Shown: piece by piece, positions 6,630 through 15,326 of the stretch | Numbering within the stretch: position 1 is the first letter of the stretch | Layout: every line of letters begins with the position of its first letter | Assembly (NCBI GenBank): GCA_934141615.1 | Contig: CAKPCM010000009.1 | Coordinates: 1-28,691 of the forward strand | Direction: 5' to 3' | From: an uncultured Bacilli bacterium | GTDB lineage: Bacteria; Bacillota_I; Bacilli_A; RF39; UBA660 | Length of the DNA: 28,691 nucleotides | Made by a program: the position numbers and the translations under genes | Notes under the pieces: generated by a model | What the model was told of the DNA's origin: nothing | The model's input: the letters and a program-made list of their open reading frames with translations, nothing else | Databases searched by the model: none

Positions 6630-7538
6630 GTGAATAGTAATTTAGTTATAAAAAATCAACCGGTTTTAAGTAAAATATTTAATAACATAAGAAAAACGAA
6701 CAATAATGTACAAGCCTATATGATAGTTGGTGAAGATAAGGAAAAAATAGAAGAATATGCTATTTTGCTCAGTAAAATACTTATTTGTCCACATGTTTAT
6801 GAAGAAAATTGTAATAAATGTAATATATGTAAGAGAATAGATGAGAATACTTATGGCGAATTAAAAATAATTAAGCCAATAAATAGAATAATAAAAAAAG
6901 AATTAATAATAGAGTTAAGGGATTATTTTAGAACAGAAAGTATTGAAGGAAAAAATGAAGTTTACATAATTAATGACGCAGAAACCCTTAACGTAGCGGC
7001 AGCGAATGCAATTTTAAAATTTCTAGAGGAACCTGACAGCAATGCGGTAGCAATCTTTACAACAACTAATTTAGATAGTGTTATAAAAACAATAACATCA
7101 AGATGTCAGTTAATTAAAACTAATAATGTTAGAACTAAATATGGAATAGATTTTGTTAAAGAATTAACTAATTTAGAGGAAGATCAAATATACGATATAA
7201 TTGATTTTACTAAATCTTTAGAAAGAAATTACAATAAGGCGTTTTCATCTGTCAAAACGAACATTGTAGACGTGTATAATAGCAAGGAATTACTTTCTAG
7301 TGCTTTAAAAGTGATGCTTTTATATTACAAAGATATGCTAAATTATAACATAAAAGAAAAATGTTTGTATTTTGAAGTTAATGATGTAAAAAGCGTTGCA
7401 AAAACGCAAAGCAATGATACTATTTCAAAAAAAATATCATTTATCTTGGAAAATATAACAAAATTAGAGTACAATGTTAATATATTGTTATTTATGGATA
7501 ACTTATTAATTGGAATAGGGGAAATATCAGATGATTAA
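6630..7538 (+). CDS. holB: DNA polymerase III subunit delta prime
   Basis: Delta prime is the rigid stator of the clamp-loader pentamer and partners with DnaX. The 302-residue protein has the AAA+ fold without a functional Walker A loop, as expected: IVGEDKEK replaces the GxxGxGK found in DnaX. It keeps a four-cysteine zinc site (CPHVYEENCNKCNIC, about residues 53-67) and the SRC motif (ITSRCQ) that contributes an arginine finger. The start is GTG at 6630, with AGAAGGTGAG upstream. It overlaps ricT by 8 bases, so translation is probably coupled. Confidence 0.92.
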   Translation: MNSNLVIKNQPVLSKIFNNIRKTNNNVQAYMIVGEDKEKIEEYAILLSKILICPHVYEENCNKCNICKRIDENTYGELKIIKPINRIIKKELIIELRDYFRTESIEGKNEVYIINDAETLNVAAANAILKFLEEPDSNAVAIFTTTNLDSVIKTITSRCQLIKTNNVRTKYGIDFVKELTNLEEDQIYDIIDFTKSLERNYNKAFSSVKTNIVDVYNSKELLSSALKVMLLYYKDMLNYNIKEKCLYFEVNDVKSVAKTQSNDTISKKISFILENITKLEYNVNILLFMDNLLIGIGEISDD

Positions 7539-8328
7539 AGTAATAGGAATTAATTTTTCAAATGCAAACAGAATATATTACTTTTCGCCAAATAATATTA
7601 AATTAAAGAATGGTGATTATGTAATCGTTGAAACAGAAAGAGGCTTGCAATTTGGACAAGCTGTAACGGATATAGAACAAATGCCTAAAGAAAAGGTATT
7701 TTTACCACTTAAGGACGTAATAAGGAAAGCAAATAAGGATGATATAAATGATAATAATAAAAATGCAAGAGATGGTGTTAAAGCATTAAGTTATGCAAAG
7801 GAATTGGTTAATAAACAAGGATTAGACATGAAACTTTTTGAGGCTTCATATACGTTTGATAGAAAAAAACTTATATTTAAATTTATTGCTGATGAAAGAG
7901 TTGACTTTAGGGAACTTGCAAAACTTTTAGCAGCAAAATATAAAACTAGAATAGAGTTAAGACAAATAGGTGTTAGAGATAAAGCAAAAGAAATAGGAGG
8001 CTTAGGCCCATGCGGTAGACCTTTATGTTGCTCACTTTTCCTTACAAATTTTAATAGTGTTTCTATAAATATGGCTAAAAATCAAGGAATAGCCCTTAAT
8101 CCAACAAAAATAAACGGAGCATGTGGTAGACTTTTATGTTGCCTTGGATATGAGGATGAAACATATACAGAATATAAAAAACATTTTCCAAAATTAGGTG
8201 AATCAGTTGAAGTAGATGGTAAAAAGGGAAGAGTTTGTGAACTTAACGTATTAAGTGGAAATTACAAAGTTAAGGTATCTGATAATGAAGAAATAATAGT
8301 TTCGGTGGATATAGATGGAAACAATTAA
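7531..8328 (+). CDS. ricT: PSP1-domain protein RicT (YaaT)
   Basis: RicT of B. subtilis forms a complex with RicA and RicF, carries iron-sulfur clusters, directs RNase Y to certain mRNAs and affects the Spo0A phosphorelay. This 265-residue protein has the PSP1 core and its two diagnostic cysteine clusters: CGRPLCC (C161, C166, C167) and CGRLLCC (C198, C203, C204). The gene follows holB with an 8-base overlap, the conserved order in Bacilli, and overlaps trmN6 by 14 bases. Unlike in B. subtilis, no yabA follows. RicA and RicF would have to be encoded elsewhere. Confidence 0.93.
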   Translation: MIKVIGINFSNANRIYYFSPNNIKLKNGDYVIVETERGLQFGQAVTDIEQMPKEKVFLPLKDVIRKANKDDINDNNKNARDGVKALSYAKELVNKQGLDMKLFEASYTFDRKKLIFKFIADERVDFRELAKLLAAKYKTRIELRQIGVRDKAKEIGGLGPCGRPLCCSLFLTNFNSVSINMAKNQGIALNPTKINGACGRLLCCLGYEDETYTEYKKHFPKLGESVEVDGKKGRVCELNVLSGNYKVKVSDNEEIIVSVDIDGNN

Positions 8329-9040
8329 TGATTTGTTAAATTATAATGAACTAAAAATCGTTCAAAATACAGATTGGTTTAAGTTTTCATTAGACTCAGT
8401 TTTACTAGCGAATTTTGTAAATGTTAATAAAAAAACTAAAATAATTGATTTTTGCACTGGTAACGCACCAATTCCCTTGTTTTTAAGTCATAAAACTAAT
8501 CAAAAGATAGTAGCGGTTGAATTGCAAAAAGAAATTTATGATTTAGCAAATAAAAGCGTAAAATTAAATAATTTGGAAGAAAAAGTGCAGGTATTAAATG
8601 AAGATGTTAAAAAACTTTCTAATATATACGAAACAGATTCTTTTGATTTAATAACGTGTAATCCTCCGTACTTTAAGATAAATGAGAATTCAAATATTAA
8701 CGAAAATAAAATAAAATCAGTTGCAAGACATGAGATTTATTTGAATTTGGATGATATTTTTAAAATTGCTAAAAAAGTTCTAAAAAATGATGGTAAAATA
8801 GCGATGGTTCATAGAACGGAGAGATTAATTGATATAATATCATCTATGAAAAATAATAATATAGAACCAAAGAGAATACAGTTTGTTTATCCATTTAAGA
8901 AGTCAAAATCTAATATGGTTTTAATAGAAGGTGCAAAAAATGGAAAACCAGGACTTTCTGTTTTAAGTAACATAGTGGTGCATAATGAAGATGGTAGTTA
9001 TACAGAATATATTAATAACTTATTTAATGGTGGTGATTAA
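8315..9040 (+). CDS. trmN6: tRNA1(Val) (adenine-37-N6)-methyltransferase-like (YabB/TrmN6)
   Basis: This is a 241-residue SAM-dependent N6-adenine methyltransferase. The SAM-binding motif I is IIDFCTGNAPIPLFL (about 43-57). The catalytic NPPY tetrad is at 116-119 and is preceded by DLITC, the pattern that binds a flipped-out adenine. By family and by position after ricT it corresponds to B. subtilis YabB (TrmN6 family), thought to modify A37 of a tRNA. The substrate is inferred from homology. It overlaps ricT by 14 bases and is 2 bases from pth. Confidence 0.88.
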   Translation: METINDLLNYNELKIVQNTDWFKFSLDSVLLANFVNVNKKTKIIDFCTGNAPIPLFLSHKTNQKIVAVELQKEIYDLANKSVKLNNLEEKVQVLNEDVKKLSNIYETDSFDLITCNPPYFKINENSNINENKIKSVARHEIYLNLDDIFKIAKKVLKNDGKIAMVHRTERLIDIISSMKNNNIEPKRIQFVYPFKKSKSNMVLIEGAKNGKPGLSVLSNIVVHNEDGSYTEYINNLFNGGD

Positions 9041-9042
9041 AG

Positions 9043-9618
9043 ATGAAAATAAAAATGGTAGTGGGTTTAGGAAATCCTGGTAGAGAATATTATAATACAA
9101 GGCATAATATGGGATTTATGGTACTTGATGAAATTGCTAAAAGGCTAGAAGTATACAAATGGAAAGAACGTGATGGTGCTTTGTATTTTGATTGTTATTT
9201 GGATATGGCTCACGTTATTTTTGTTAAACCACAAAGATATATAAATTTATCAGGTGATGTAATGATTAATTTTGTTAAGTATTTAGATATTAAAACAGAG
9301 GATATCCTTGTTGTAAGCGATGATTTAGACTTGCCTACTGGAACTATTAAGTTAAAAGAAAAGGGATCATCTGGAGGGCATAACGGCCTTAAAAACATAG
9401 AAGCTAACCTTGGCACTAATGAATATCGTAGAATAAAAGTTGGTATATCTAATGATAAGGGAATAGACACTAAAGATTACGTTTTAGGCAAACTTAATCA
9501 AAATGAAAAAAGAAAGTTAATGCCTACGATAAAAATGGCAGCAGACGCCGTTTTAGAGTCATTTCACACACCTTTTCCAGAACTTATGAGTAAATATAAC
9601 ACAAGGATAAAAAACTAG
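9043..9618 (+). CDS. pth: Peptidyl-tRNA hydrolase
   Basis: Pth releases tRNA from peptidyl-tRNA that drops off the ribosome. In B. subtilis it is called spoVC because a mutation blocks sporulation. The 191-residue protein has the active-site N-terminal block VGLGNPGREYYNTRHNMGF (Asn11, catalytic His21), the KPQRYINLSG segment and the DDLDLPTG loop with the conserved aspartate. A GGTGGTG ribosome binding site lies at the end of trmN6. The pth-mfd-spoVT order is the standard one in Bacilli. Confidence 0.96.
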   Translation: MKIKMVVGLGNPGREYYNTRHNMGFMVLDEIAKRLEVYKWKERDGALYFDCYLDMAHVIFVKPQRYINLSGDVMINFVKYLDIKTEDILVVSDDLDLPTGTIKLKEKGSSGGHNGLKNIEANLGTNEYRRIKVGISNDKGIDTKDYVLGKLNQNEKRKLMPTIKMAADAVLESFHTPFPELMSKYNTRIKN

Positions 9619-9634
9619 AAATTGGGTGATAAAA

Positions 9635-12600
9635 GTGTTTAATAACATTTTTGAAAACAAAATTTTAAATAGTAATGGTCCTGTTTTGGTAATGGGATTG
9701 AATGATAAGGTCCAAGCATCTTATGTTTGGAATCTTTTTGGTGCTAGTAAAAAAAATATATTAGTTGTTACAAACACTTTGTATGAAGCTAATATGTTAT
9801 ATAAATCACTTAATCAATATGATAAAGATAATACCTTACTATTTCCGATGGATGATTTTTTAGTTAGTGAGGCAGTCGCAACATCTCCTGACTTGATGTC
9901 AAAGAGAATAGAAACGTTAAATGAGCTTTCAAAAAATAATATAGGTAAAATAGTTATAACAAATTTCATGGGATACCTAAGATTTTTGCCTAGTAAAGAA
10001 TTATGGAACAGTTTAAATATAAATATAAAAGAAACGGATGAGATAAATAGGGATTTATTAATTCAGAAACTAAATATGATTGGTTATAAAAGAGATAGCA
10101 TAGTAACAAAAACAGGAGAATATGCGAATAGAGGATATATCTTAGATGTTTTTCCTTATGGATATGAAAATCCTGTTAGACTAGAGTTTTTTGACGATGA
10201 AATAGAAAGCATTCGTGAGTTTAGCTCAGATACGCAGCTTTCAATGAAAAAAAAGGAAAACGTCGAAATATGTCCTTTTACTGAGTTTATAAATGAAAAA
10301 AACGTAGAAGGTATTTTAGAAAGACAGAGTCTTTTACCTAGAGTGGTTAAAAAAGTAAGTAAAATAGAGGATTATTTGGATAGTGATATCACCGTTTACC
10401 TAGATTTAAATAGTATTAAATTAGCATACGAAAAAACGATGAATGAGGTATTAGAATTTAAAGAAACCGATCAATTTAACATAGATAAATATATGTTTGA
10501 TTTAAATGATGTTATAAAGGATAAATATGTAGATATTTTAAAATTAGATAATTATGATTTAAAAGATAGTGAAAAAGAAATTTATTCATCAACTGAGATA
10601 GAAAAGTTTAATGGTAATTATGATAGAATTAATCACTTTCTTAAAAATATGCTAAATTCTAAAAAAATGATAGTTGTGTATTTAAATGATGATCATGCGG
10701 TAGCGGATTTTGTAAGTAAAACAATACTTCCAAGTGTTATAACAAACTTATCTGATTTAAAAAAAGACGTCATAAACATTGTTAAAGGTGACATGCCAAA
10801 CGGATTTATCATCAATGATTTAGTATGTTTAACAAAAGACGAACTTTATAAATCAAATAGTGTTACCACTTACAGAAGCAAATTTAAATATGGATCTAAA
10901 ATAAAAGATGTTAATAAGTTAAAAATTGGTGATTATGTAGTTCATATGTCCCATGGTATAGGAAGATACTTAGGAATTGTAACGCTTACTACAAAAGGTC
11001 TTAAAAAAGACTATTTAAACGTAGAATATAAAGATGGTGACAAGCTATATATTCCAGCCTCAAAAATAGAATATATAAGTAAATATTCATCTAATGAGGG
11101 TGCAAAACCTAGGTTAAATAAATTGGGTGGAACCGAGTGGGCCAAACAAAAAGCAAGAGTTAAAGGAAAAGTAAAAGATATAGCAAGAAAATTACTCGAG
11201 ACATCTGCTAAAAGAAAATTGGTAAAAGGTTTTGCGTTTTTTGCTGACGATGAAGACCAAACTTTATTTGAAAGTAAATTTCCGTATACAGAAACAAAAG
11301 ATCAATTAAGAGCGATTAATGATATAAAAGAGGATATGGAACAGCCTCATCCAATGGATAGATTATTATGTGGTGATGTTGGTTATGGTAAGACGGAAGT
11401 TGCTTTTAGAGCTATTTTTAAGGCTATAAAAAGTGGTAAGCAAGTAGCGTTTTTATGTCCTACAACCATTTTATCAAAACAACATTACGATAATGCTGTT
11501 GTAAGATTTGATGGCTTTGGTATAAACATAAGAATGCTTAACAGATTTGTAACTCCGCGCCAAAAAGAAATCATATTAGAAGAACTAAAAAGTGGTAAAG
11601 TAGACTTAATAGTTGGAACTCATAGATTATTAAGCCGTGATGTTATTTATAAAGATTTAGGTTTATTAGTAGTAGATGAAGAACAACGTTTTGGTGTAAC
11701 TCACAAGGAAAAAATAAAGGAATATAAAGAAAATATAGACGTTTTAACGTTATCTGCAACACCGATTCCAAGAACGCTTCAAATGTCTTTAACTGGCGTT
11801 AGAGGTCTATCTTTAATAGAAACACCACCTGCTTATAGATATCCAATTCAAACTTATGTTTTAAAAGAAAATGATCAAGTTATAAGGGACGCTATTTATA
11901 AAGAATTAGCTAGGGACGGACAAGTGTTTGTTTTATATAATAGAGTATTAGATATAGAAGATAAACTAGTAAAAATAAAAAAGTTAGTTCCAGAAGCTAA
12001 GATAACTTATATACATGGTAGAATGACAAAAGATCAAATAGAAAAAACAATGGAAAGTTTTGTTGATAAAACATATAACGTACTAGTATGTACAACAATA
12101 ATAGAAACGGGAATTGATATAGAAAATGCAAATACACTAATAGTTTTGGATGCCGATCATTTTGGACTTAGTCAGCTATATCAAATAAGAGGTAGAATAG
12201 GAAGAGGAAAAGTAATAGCATATGCCTACCTTATGTATCAAAAAAACAAAGAATTAAATGATATAGCGGTAAAAAGACTTGATGCTATAAAAGAATTTAC
12301 CGAATTAGGAAGTGGTTATGCACTTGCGATGCGTGATTTAGCAATCAGAGGAGCGGGTGATATTTTAGGATCTGAACAATCAGGTTTTATAGATACCGTT
12401 GGTTATGATATGTATCTTAAAATACTAAATGAGGAAGTAGAAAGACTTAAAAATGATGTTTCTAAAACAGAAGAAGAGGATGAAGATAAAGAAGTAAATG
12501 AAAAGCCACTTATAGAAGTTGCAACTCATATTAGCGATAAGTATGCCGATAGCGAAGATTTAAAAATAGAAATTCATAAGAAAATAAATACAATTGATAG

Positions 12601-12940
12601 TTATGATAAGTTTATCAAGGTAAAAGAAGAATTAACAGATAGGTTTGGAACTCTTGATGATGACATAATTATTTATATGTTAGAAGAATTATTTGAATGT
12701 AATGCTAAGAAAAAGGGAATATTTAAAGTAATTCAAACCGAAAGAGAAATATCTGTTTTTATAACAAGTGTTGTATCAAAAAGACAAGATGGTGCAAATC
12801 TTTTGTCTGGACTATTTAAAATAAACCCTAATTTCGAAATTAAGTACATTAATAATATTTTAAGAATATCATTAAAAATAAACAATTTAGAAAAACATTT
12901 TTTACATTATTTAGTAAAAATGCTTGATGTAATTGAATAA
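9635..12940 (+). CDS. mfd: Transcription-repair coupling factor Mfd
   Basis: Mfd pushes stalled RNA polymerase off damaged DNA and recruits UvrA. Domains in order: a UvrB-like N-terminal module that binds UvrA, the RNA-polymerase-interacting CarD-like domain (IGDYVVHMSHGIGRYLGI, from about 431), the SF2 translocase with Walker A GDVGYGKT (580-587) and DEEQ (681-684), the TRG region, and the C-terminal regulatory domain. The length of 1101 is slightly below the B. subtilis 1177. GTG at 9635 was chosen because GGGTGA lies 5 bases upstream. A GTG at 9626 lies inside that ribosome binding site. The 3' end holds elements that look like a sporulation promoter for spoVT. Confidence 0.97.
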   Translation: MFNNIFENKILNSNGPVLVMGLNDKVQASYVWNLFGASKKNILVVTNTLYEANMLYKSLNQYDKDNTLLFPMDDFLVSEAVATSPDLMSKRIETLNELSKNNIGKIVITNFMGYLRFLPSKELWNSLNINIKETDEINRDLLIQKLNMIGYKRDSIVTKTGEYANRGYILDVFPYGYENPVRLEFFDDEIESIREFSSDTQLSMKKKENVEICPFTEFINEKNVEGILERQSLLPRVVKKVSKIEDYLDSDITVYLDLNSIKLAYEKTMNEVLEFKETDQFNIDKYMFDLNDVIKDKYVDILKLDNYDLKDSEKEIYSSTEIEKFNGNYDRINHFLKNMLNSKKMIVVYLNDDHAVADFVSKTILPSVITNLSDLKKDVINIVKGDMPNGFIINDLVCLTKDELYKSNSVTTYRSKFKYGSKIKDVNKLKIGDYVVHMSHGIGRYLGIVTLTTKGLKKDYLNVEYKDGDKLYIPASKIEYISKYSSNEGAKPRLNKLGGTEWAKQKARVKGKVKDIARKLLETSAKRKLVKGFAFFADDEDQTLFESKFPYTETKDQLRAINDIKEDMEQPHPMDRLLCGDVGYGKTEVAFRAIFKAIKSGKQVAFLCPTTILSKQHYDNAVVRFDGFGINIRMLNRFVTPRQKEIILEELKSGKVDLIVGTHRLLSRDVIYKDLGLLVVDEEQRFGVTHKEKIKEYKENIDVLTLSATPIPRTLQMSLTGVRGLSLIETPPAYRYPIQTYVLKENDQVIRDAIYKELARDGQVFVLYNRVLDIEDKLVKIKKLVPEAKITYIHGRMTKDQIEKTMESFVDKTYNVLVCTTIIETGIDIENANTLIVLDADHFGLSQLYQIRGRIGRGKVIAYAYLMYQKNKELNDIAVKRLDAIKEFTELGSGYALAMRDLAIRGAGDILGSEQSGFIDTVGYDMYLKILNEEVERLKNDVSKTEEEDEDKEVNEKPLIEVATHISDKYADSEDLKIEIHKKINTIDSYDKFIKVKEELTDRFGTLDDDIIIYMLEELFECNAKKKGIFKVIQTEREISVFITSVVSKRQDGANLLSGLFKINPNFEIKYINNILRISLKINNLEKHFLHYLVKMLDVIE

Positions 12941-12963
12941 AATCATACAATTTATACATTCTA
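12935..12963 (+). promoter_or_regulatory. Possible sigma-G (forespore) promoter of spoVT
   Basis: GAATA (12935-12939) matches the sigma-G -35 pattern GMATR and CATTCTA (12957-12963) matches the -10 pattern CATNHTA, 17 bases apart. spoVT is sigma-G dependent in B. subtilis. CATACAAT at 12944-12951 is also a full match to the sigma-E -10 consensus, but has no good -35 partner. Confidence 0.5.
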
Positions 12964-12983
12964 AAAAAGAAGGGAAGAATTGT

Positions 12984-13499
12984 ATGAAAACAACTGGAAT
13001 AACTAGAAGAATAGATGAGTTAGGAAGAATTGTAATACCAAAAGAAATAAGAAAAAATATGCATCTTAAACCTGGAGAATTACTTGAGATTTTTCTAAAT
13101 GATTCAGAAACAATAACGCTAAAAAAACATTCAATTATAAGTAAAAAAGAGGAATTTATAACTAAATATGTAAATGCTTTAGCAAGTAAGCTAAAGGCTG
13201 ATATTTATGTAACTAGTTTAAATTCTGTTGAGATATCAAATAAAGAAGAGGTTATAGGAGAAAAAATAAGTGATGATTTGGAAAAGGCATTATTAAAGGC
13301 ATCCTTAGTTAATAAAGATGAGATAAAGTTAACTAAATCTTTATTGATAAAAGAGCCATTTTCTGCTTATTTTTTAAGACCTAACGGTGATTTATCAGGT
13401 ATTTTTATAATTTCTTTTAAAGATAATAAAAAAAAGGAAAACGACGATATAATAAAGTTTTCCACAGCATTTCTAGAAGAGTATTTTGAAAATGCGTAA
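12984..13499 (+). CDS. spoVT: Stage V sporulation regulator SpoVT (AbrB family)
   Basis: SpoVT is a tetrameric transcription factor of the forespore that tunes sigma-G dependent genes. This 171-residue protein has the AbrB-type swapped-hairpin DNA-binding domain at its start (TGITRRIDELGRIVIPKEIR), followed by a GAF-like domain (about 55-170). That distinguishes it from the single-domain AbrB and Abh. The length is near the B. subtilis 178. The ATG at 12984 has AGAAGGGAAG upstream. An in-frame TTG at 12933 inside mfd would add 17 unrelated residues. Downstream of mfd is the conserved place for spoVT. Confidence 0.92.
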   Translation: MKTTGITRRIDELGRIVIPKEIRKNMHLKPGELLEIFLNDSETITLKKHSIISKKEEFITKYVNALASKLKADIYVTSLNSVEISNKEEVIGEKISDDLEKALLKASLVNKDEIKLTKSLLIKEPFSAYFLRPNGDLSGIFIISFKDNKKKENDDIIKFSTAFLEEYFENA

Positions 13500-13537
13500 A
13501 ATTTTTGTCAAATTTTGTATTAGTCTGTCAAAATTAT

Positions 13538-13566
13538 TTACTTGGTAAGTTTATATGTGTTATATT
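13538..13566 (+). promoter_or_regulatory. Extended -10 promoter of the small membrane protein gene
   Basis: TGT followed by TATATT (13558-13566) is an extended -10 element, with only a weak -35 (TTACTT at 13538-13543). The surrounding spacer contains several TGTCAA-type repeats (near 13506, 13526 and 13577) of unknown meaning. Confidence 0.4.
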
Positions 13567-13624
13567 GTCATTGTTGTGTCAAGTAGTATTCGTAGTAAAT
13601 CTATGATGAAAGGAAGATATTTTG

Positions 13625-13810
13625 ATGCACAGAAATGAACTTACAAGTAAGGTAGATGTTGGTTATTTGCTTAAAATAGGATTATTTGTACTTTTAATAG
13701 CATTTTCTTTACTAACCTATATTGATAGTCACAATATAATGGATATTATATATTGTGCTGTTGTAACAATTTTATTTGTAAAATTTTTAGCGCTAAAATT
13801 ATATCAGTAA
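13625..13810 (+). CDS. Small predicted membrane protein, unknown function
   Basis: This 61-residue protein is not recognised. It has a short charged N-terminus (MHRNELTSKVD) and two hydrophobic segments (about 13-32 and 38-56) joined by a short polar loop (DSHNIMD), which predicts a two-pass membrane protein with both ends inside. The ATG at 13625 has AGGAAG 8 bases upstream. A TTG one codon earlier is an alternative. It stands alone between spoVT and tatD, where B. subtilis has unrelated genes, and has its own promoter-like element. Whether it belongs to sporulation, like its spoVT neighbour, cannot be told. Confidence 0.7.
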   Translation: MHRNELTSKVDVGYLLKIGLFVLLIAFSLLTYIDSHNIMDIIYCAVVTILFVKFLALKLYQ

Positions 13811-13812
13811 TA

Positions 13813-13821
13813 TGGTATAAT
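13813..13821 (+). promoter_or_regulatory. Extended -10 promoter of tatD
   Basis: TGG followed by TATAAT (13813-13821) forms an extended -10 with a consensus hexamer. The predicted transcript would start about 11 bases before the tatD ATG, at the GGTGAT ribosome binding site. Confidence 0.6.
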
Positions 13822-13838
13822 TTTTTTGGTGATATAAA

Positions 13839-14591
13839 ATGATTATAGATTCTCATTGTCATCTATTAAGTTTGGAGTATGAAAATGTAGATGAACAAAT
13901 AAAAATGGCCCTAGAAAATGGTGTTACTAAAATGATAATAAATGGTTATGACTTAAAAAGCAGTATGGAAGCTGTTAGCTTAGCAAATAAGTATAAAGAA
14001 GTTTATGCAGCAGTTGGAATAGGCCCAGAAAACATAGAAGGTGTGGACACTTTTGAAATAGAAAAAATAAAAGAGCTTGCTTTAAATGAAAAGGTTGTAG
14101 CAATAGGTGAAATAGGTCTTGATTATTATTGGACTAAGGAAAATAAACAAGAGCAAGTAGAAATATTTAAAAAACAGTTAATGATAGCAGAAAGTCTTCA
14201 TTTGCCAGTTATAGTTCACTCAAGGGAATCTATTTTAGATACTTATAATTTATTAAATGAATATAATGTAACAGGGATTCTTCATTGTTATTCCGGAAGT
14301 TTAGAGATGGCCAATCGTTTTATAAAAAAAGGCTTTTTAATAGGTATTGGAGGAGTTGTAACTTTTAAGAATGCAAAAAAAGTAAAAGAAGTAGTAAAAG
14401 GCATTCCAATTACTAGTATTTCACTTGAAACAGATAGTCCATATCTAACTCCAGAACCATATAGAGGAAAACCTAATAATCCTTTATATCTTAAATATAT
14501 TATAAAAGAAATATCAGATTTAAAAGGTATATCTAAAGATGAGGTAAAAAACGTAACTAGTCAAAACGTAATGTCTAAATTTGACTTGTAG
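13839..14591 (+). CDS. tatD: TatD family metal-dependent DNase
   Basis: TatD proteins are TIM-barrel hydrolases of the amidohydrolase superfamily with 3'-5' exonuclease activity on DNA or RNA. B. subtilis YabD occupies this same locus. The metal ligands are visible in the 250-residue sequence: H6 and H8 (DSHCHL), E91 (GEIGLDYYW), H127 (VIVHSRE), H149 (GILHCYSG) and D199 (ETDSPYL). The ETDSPYLTPEP signature is intact. The rnmV and metG neighbours seen in B. subtilis are absent. The 3' end of the gene contains the promoter of the yabE-like gene. The biological substrate is uncertain throughout the family. Confidence 0.94.
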   Translation: MIIDSHCHLLSLEYENVDEQIKMALENGVTKMIINGYDLKSSMEAVSLANKYKEVYAAVGIGPENIEGVDTFEIEKIKELALNEKVVAIGEIGLDYYWTKENKQEQVEIFKKQLMIAESLHLPVIVHSRESILDTYNLLNEYNVTGILHCYSGSLEMANRFIKKGFLIGIGGVVTFKNAKKVKEVVKGIPITSISLETDSPYLTPEPYRGKPNNPLYLKYIIKEISDLKGISKDEVKNVTSQNVMSKFDL

Positions 14592-14609
14592 TGTTATATA
14601 TGGTATCAT
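14581..14609 (+). promoter_or_regulatory. sigma-A promoter of the YabE-like gene
   Basis: The -35 box TTGACT (14581-14586) and the -10 box TATCAT (14604-14609, with an upstream TG) are 17 bases apart. The -35 box overlaps the end of tatD. A short hairpin, CCCA/TGGG at 14620-14632, lies in the leader just before the GAGGTG ribosome binding site. Confidence 0.65.
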
Positions 14610-14646
14610 TGTACACGAGCCCAAGTTATGGGTGTGAGGTGAAAAA

Positions 14647-15255
14647 GTGAAACATTTTAATAGAAAAATTAAAGGTGCTTTACTCATTTTATTTGTATGT
14701 TTAATAGCATTTATTGGTTTTTCAAAGGCCGGAATATTATTTTCTGATAGTGGAAAAGACGTTATAACCGTTTCTACTACTAAGAAAACATTTGACCCAA
14801 ATAATTATGTAGCATCAGTAATAGCAGTTACTCAAAATAAAGAGGTTACTACTACTTCAGCTACTACGCAACCAGAAAGCACGACAACTGTTACGACAAC
14901 AACTACTGTACCGACTACAACGACTACTAAAAGTAGCTGGGCTGGTGATGTACTTTCCAAAAGCAAGGGTGTAGTTAATGGGCCATCCGGAAGAGAGACA
15001 TACTATAATTTAAATATGACTAGCGTTATTAACTCAATGAGACGTGCTGGCTATTCTGAAGCAGAATATCCTTACTGGGTACGTGAAGATGGGGTTAAAA
15101 TGTTAGGAAATTACGTAATGGTAGCAGCTAATTATAGCATTAGACCTAAGGGGTCTATCATTGAAAGCTCACTTGGAGCTGCTATAGTTTGTGATACAGG
15201 AAGTTTTGTTAAACGTAATCCAACACAAATAGATGTTGCTGTTACTTGGAGATAA
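14647..15255 (+). CDS. YabE-like membrane-anchored protein with a 3D-like C-terminal domain
   Basis: This is a 202-residue exported protein. It has a cytoplasmic basic start (MKHFNRKIK), one hydrophobic anchor or signal (about 10-30), a Thr-rich flexible linker (about 68-95, nearly all Thr, Ser and Val) and a compact C-terminal domain (about 105-202). That domain ends with GAAIVCDTGSF and TQIDVAVTW, the pattern of the double-psi beta-barrel 3D domain (SLGxxxxVxDTG...IDVxxxW) in YabE and related lytic transglycosylases. Its place between tatD and rsmA is that of yabE. It lacks the DUF348 and G5 domains of B. subtilis YabE, so it is a minimal version. A role in peptidoglycan cleavage is inferred. 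GTG start with GAGGTG 7 bases upstream. Confidence 0.75.
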   Translation: MKHFNRKIKGALLILFVCLIAFIGFSKAGILFSDSGKDVITVSTTKKTFDPNNYVASVIAVTQNKEVTTTSATTQPESTTTVTTTTTVPTTTTTKSSWAGDVLSKSKGVVNGPSGRETYYNLNMTSVINSMRRAGYSEAEYPYWVREDGVKMLGNYVMVAANYSIRPKGSIIESSLGAAIVCDTGSFVKRNPTQIDVAVTWR

Positions 15256-15276
15256 TTTAAATATTATGGTAAAATA

Positions 15277-15306
15277 AAAACAAATAATTAATTTTATTTG
15301 TTTTTT
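15277..15306 (+). terminator. Terminator of the YabE-like gene
   Basis: AAAACAAATAA (15277-15287) pairs perfectly with TTATTTGTTTT (15294-15304) around a TTAATT loop, with Ts continuing. The stem is AT-rich, but this fits the other terminators in the window. Confidence 0.7.
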
Positions 15307-15326
15307 CGTTATATGAGGTGATACAT

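Noticed and set aside
14850..14935. Tandem-repeat-like ACT-rich stretch
   Set aside because: It is low-complexity Thr coding inside the YabE-like linker with mixed Thr codons, not a regular DNA repeat or CRISPR-like array.
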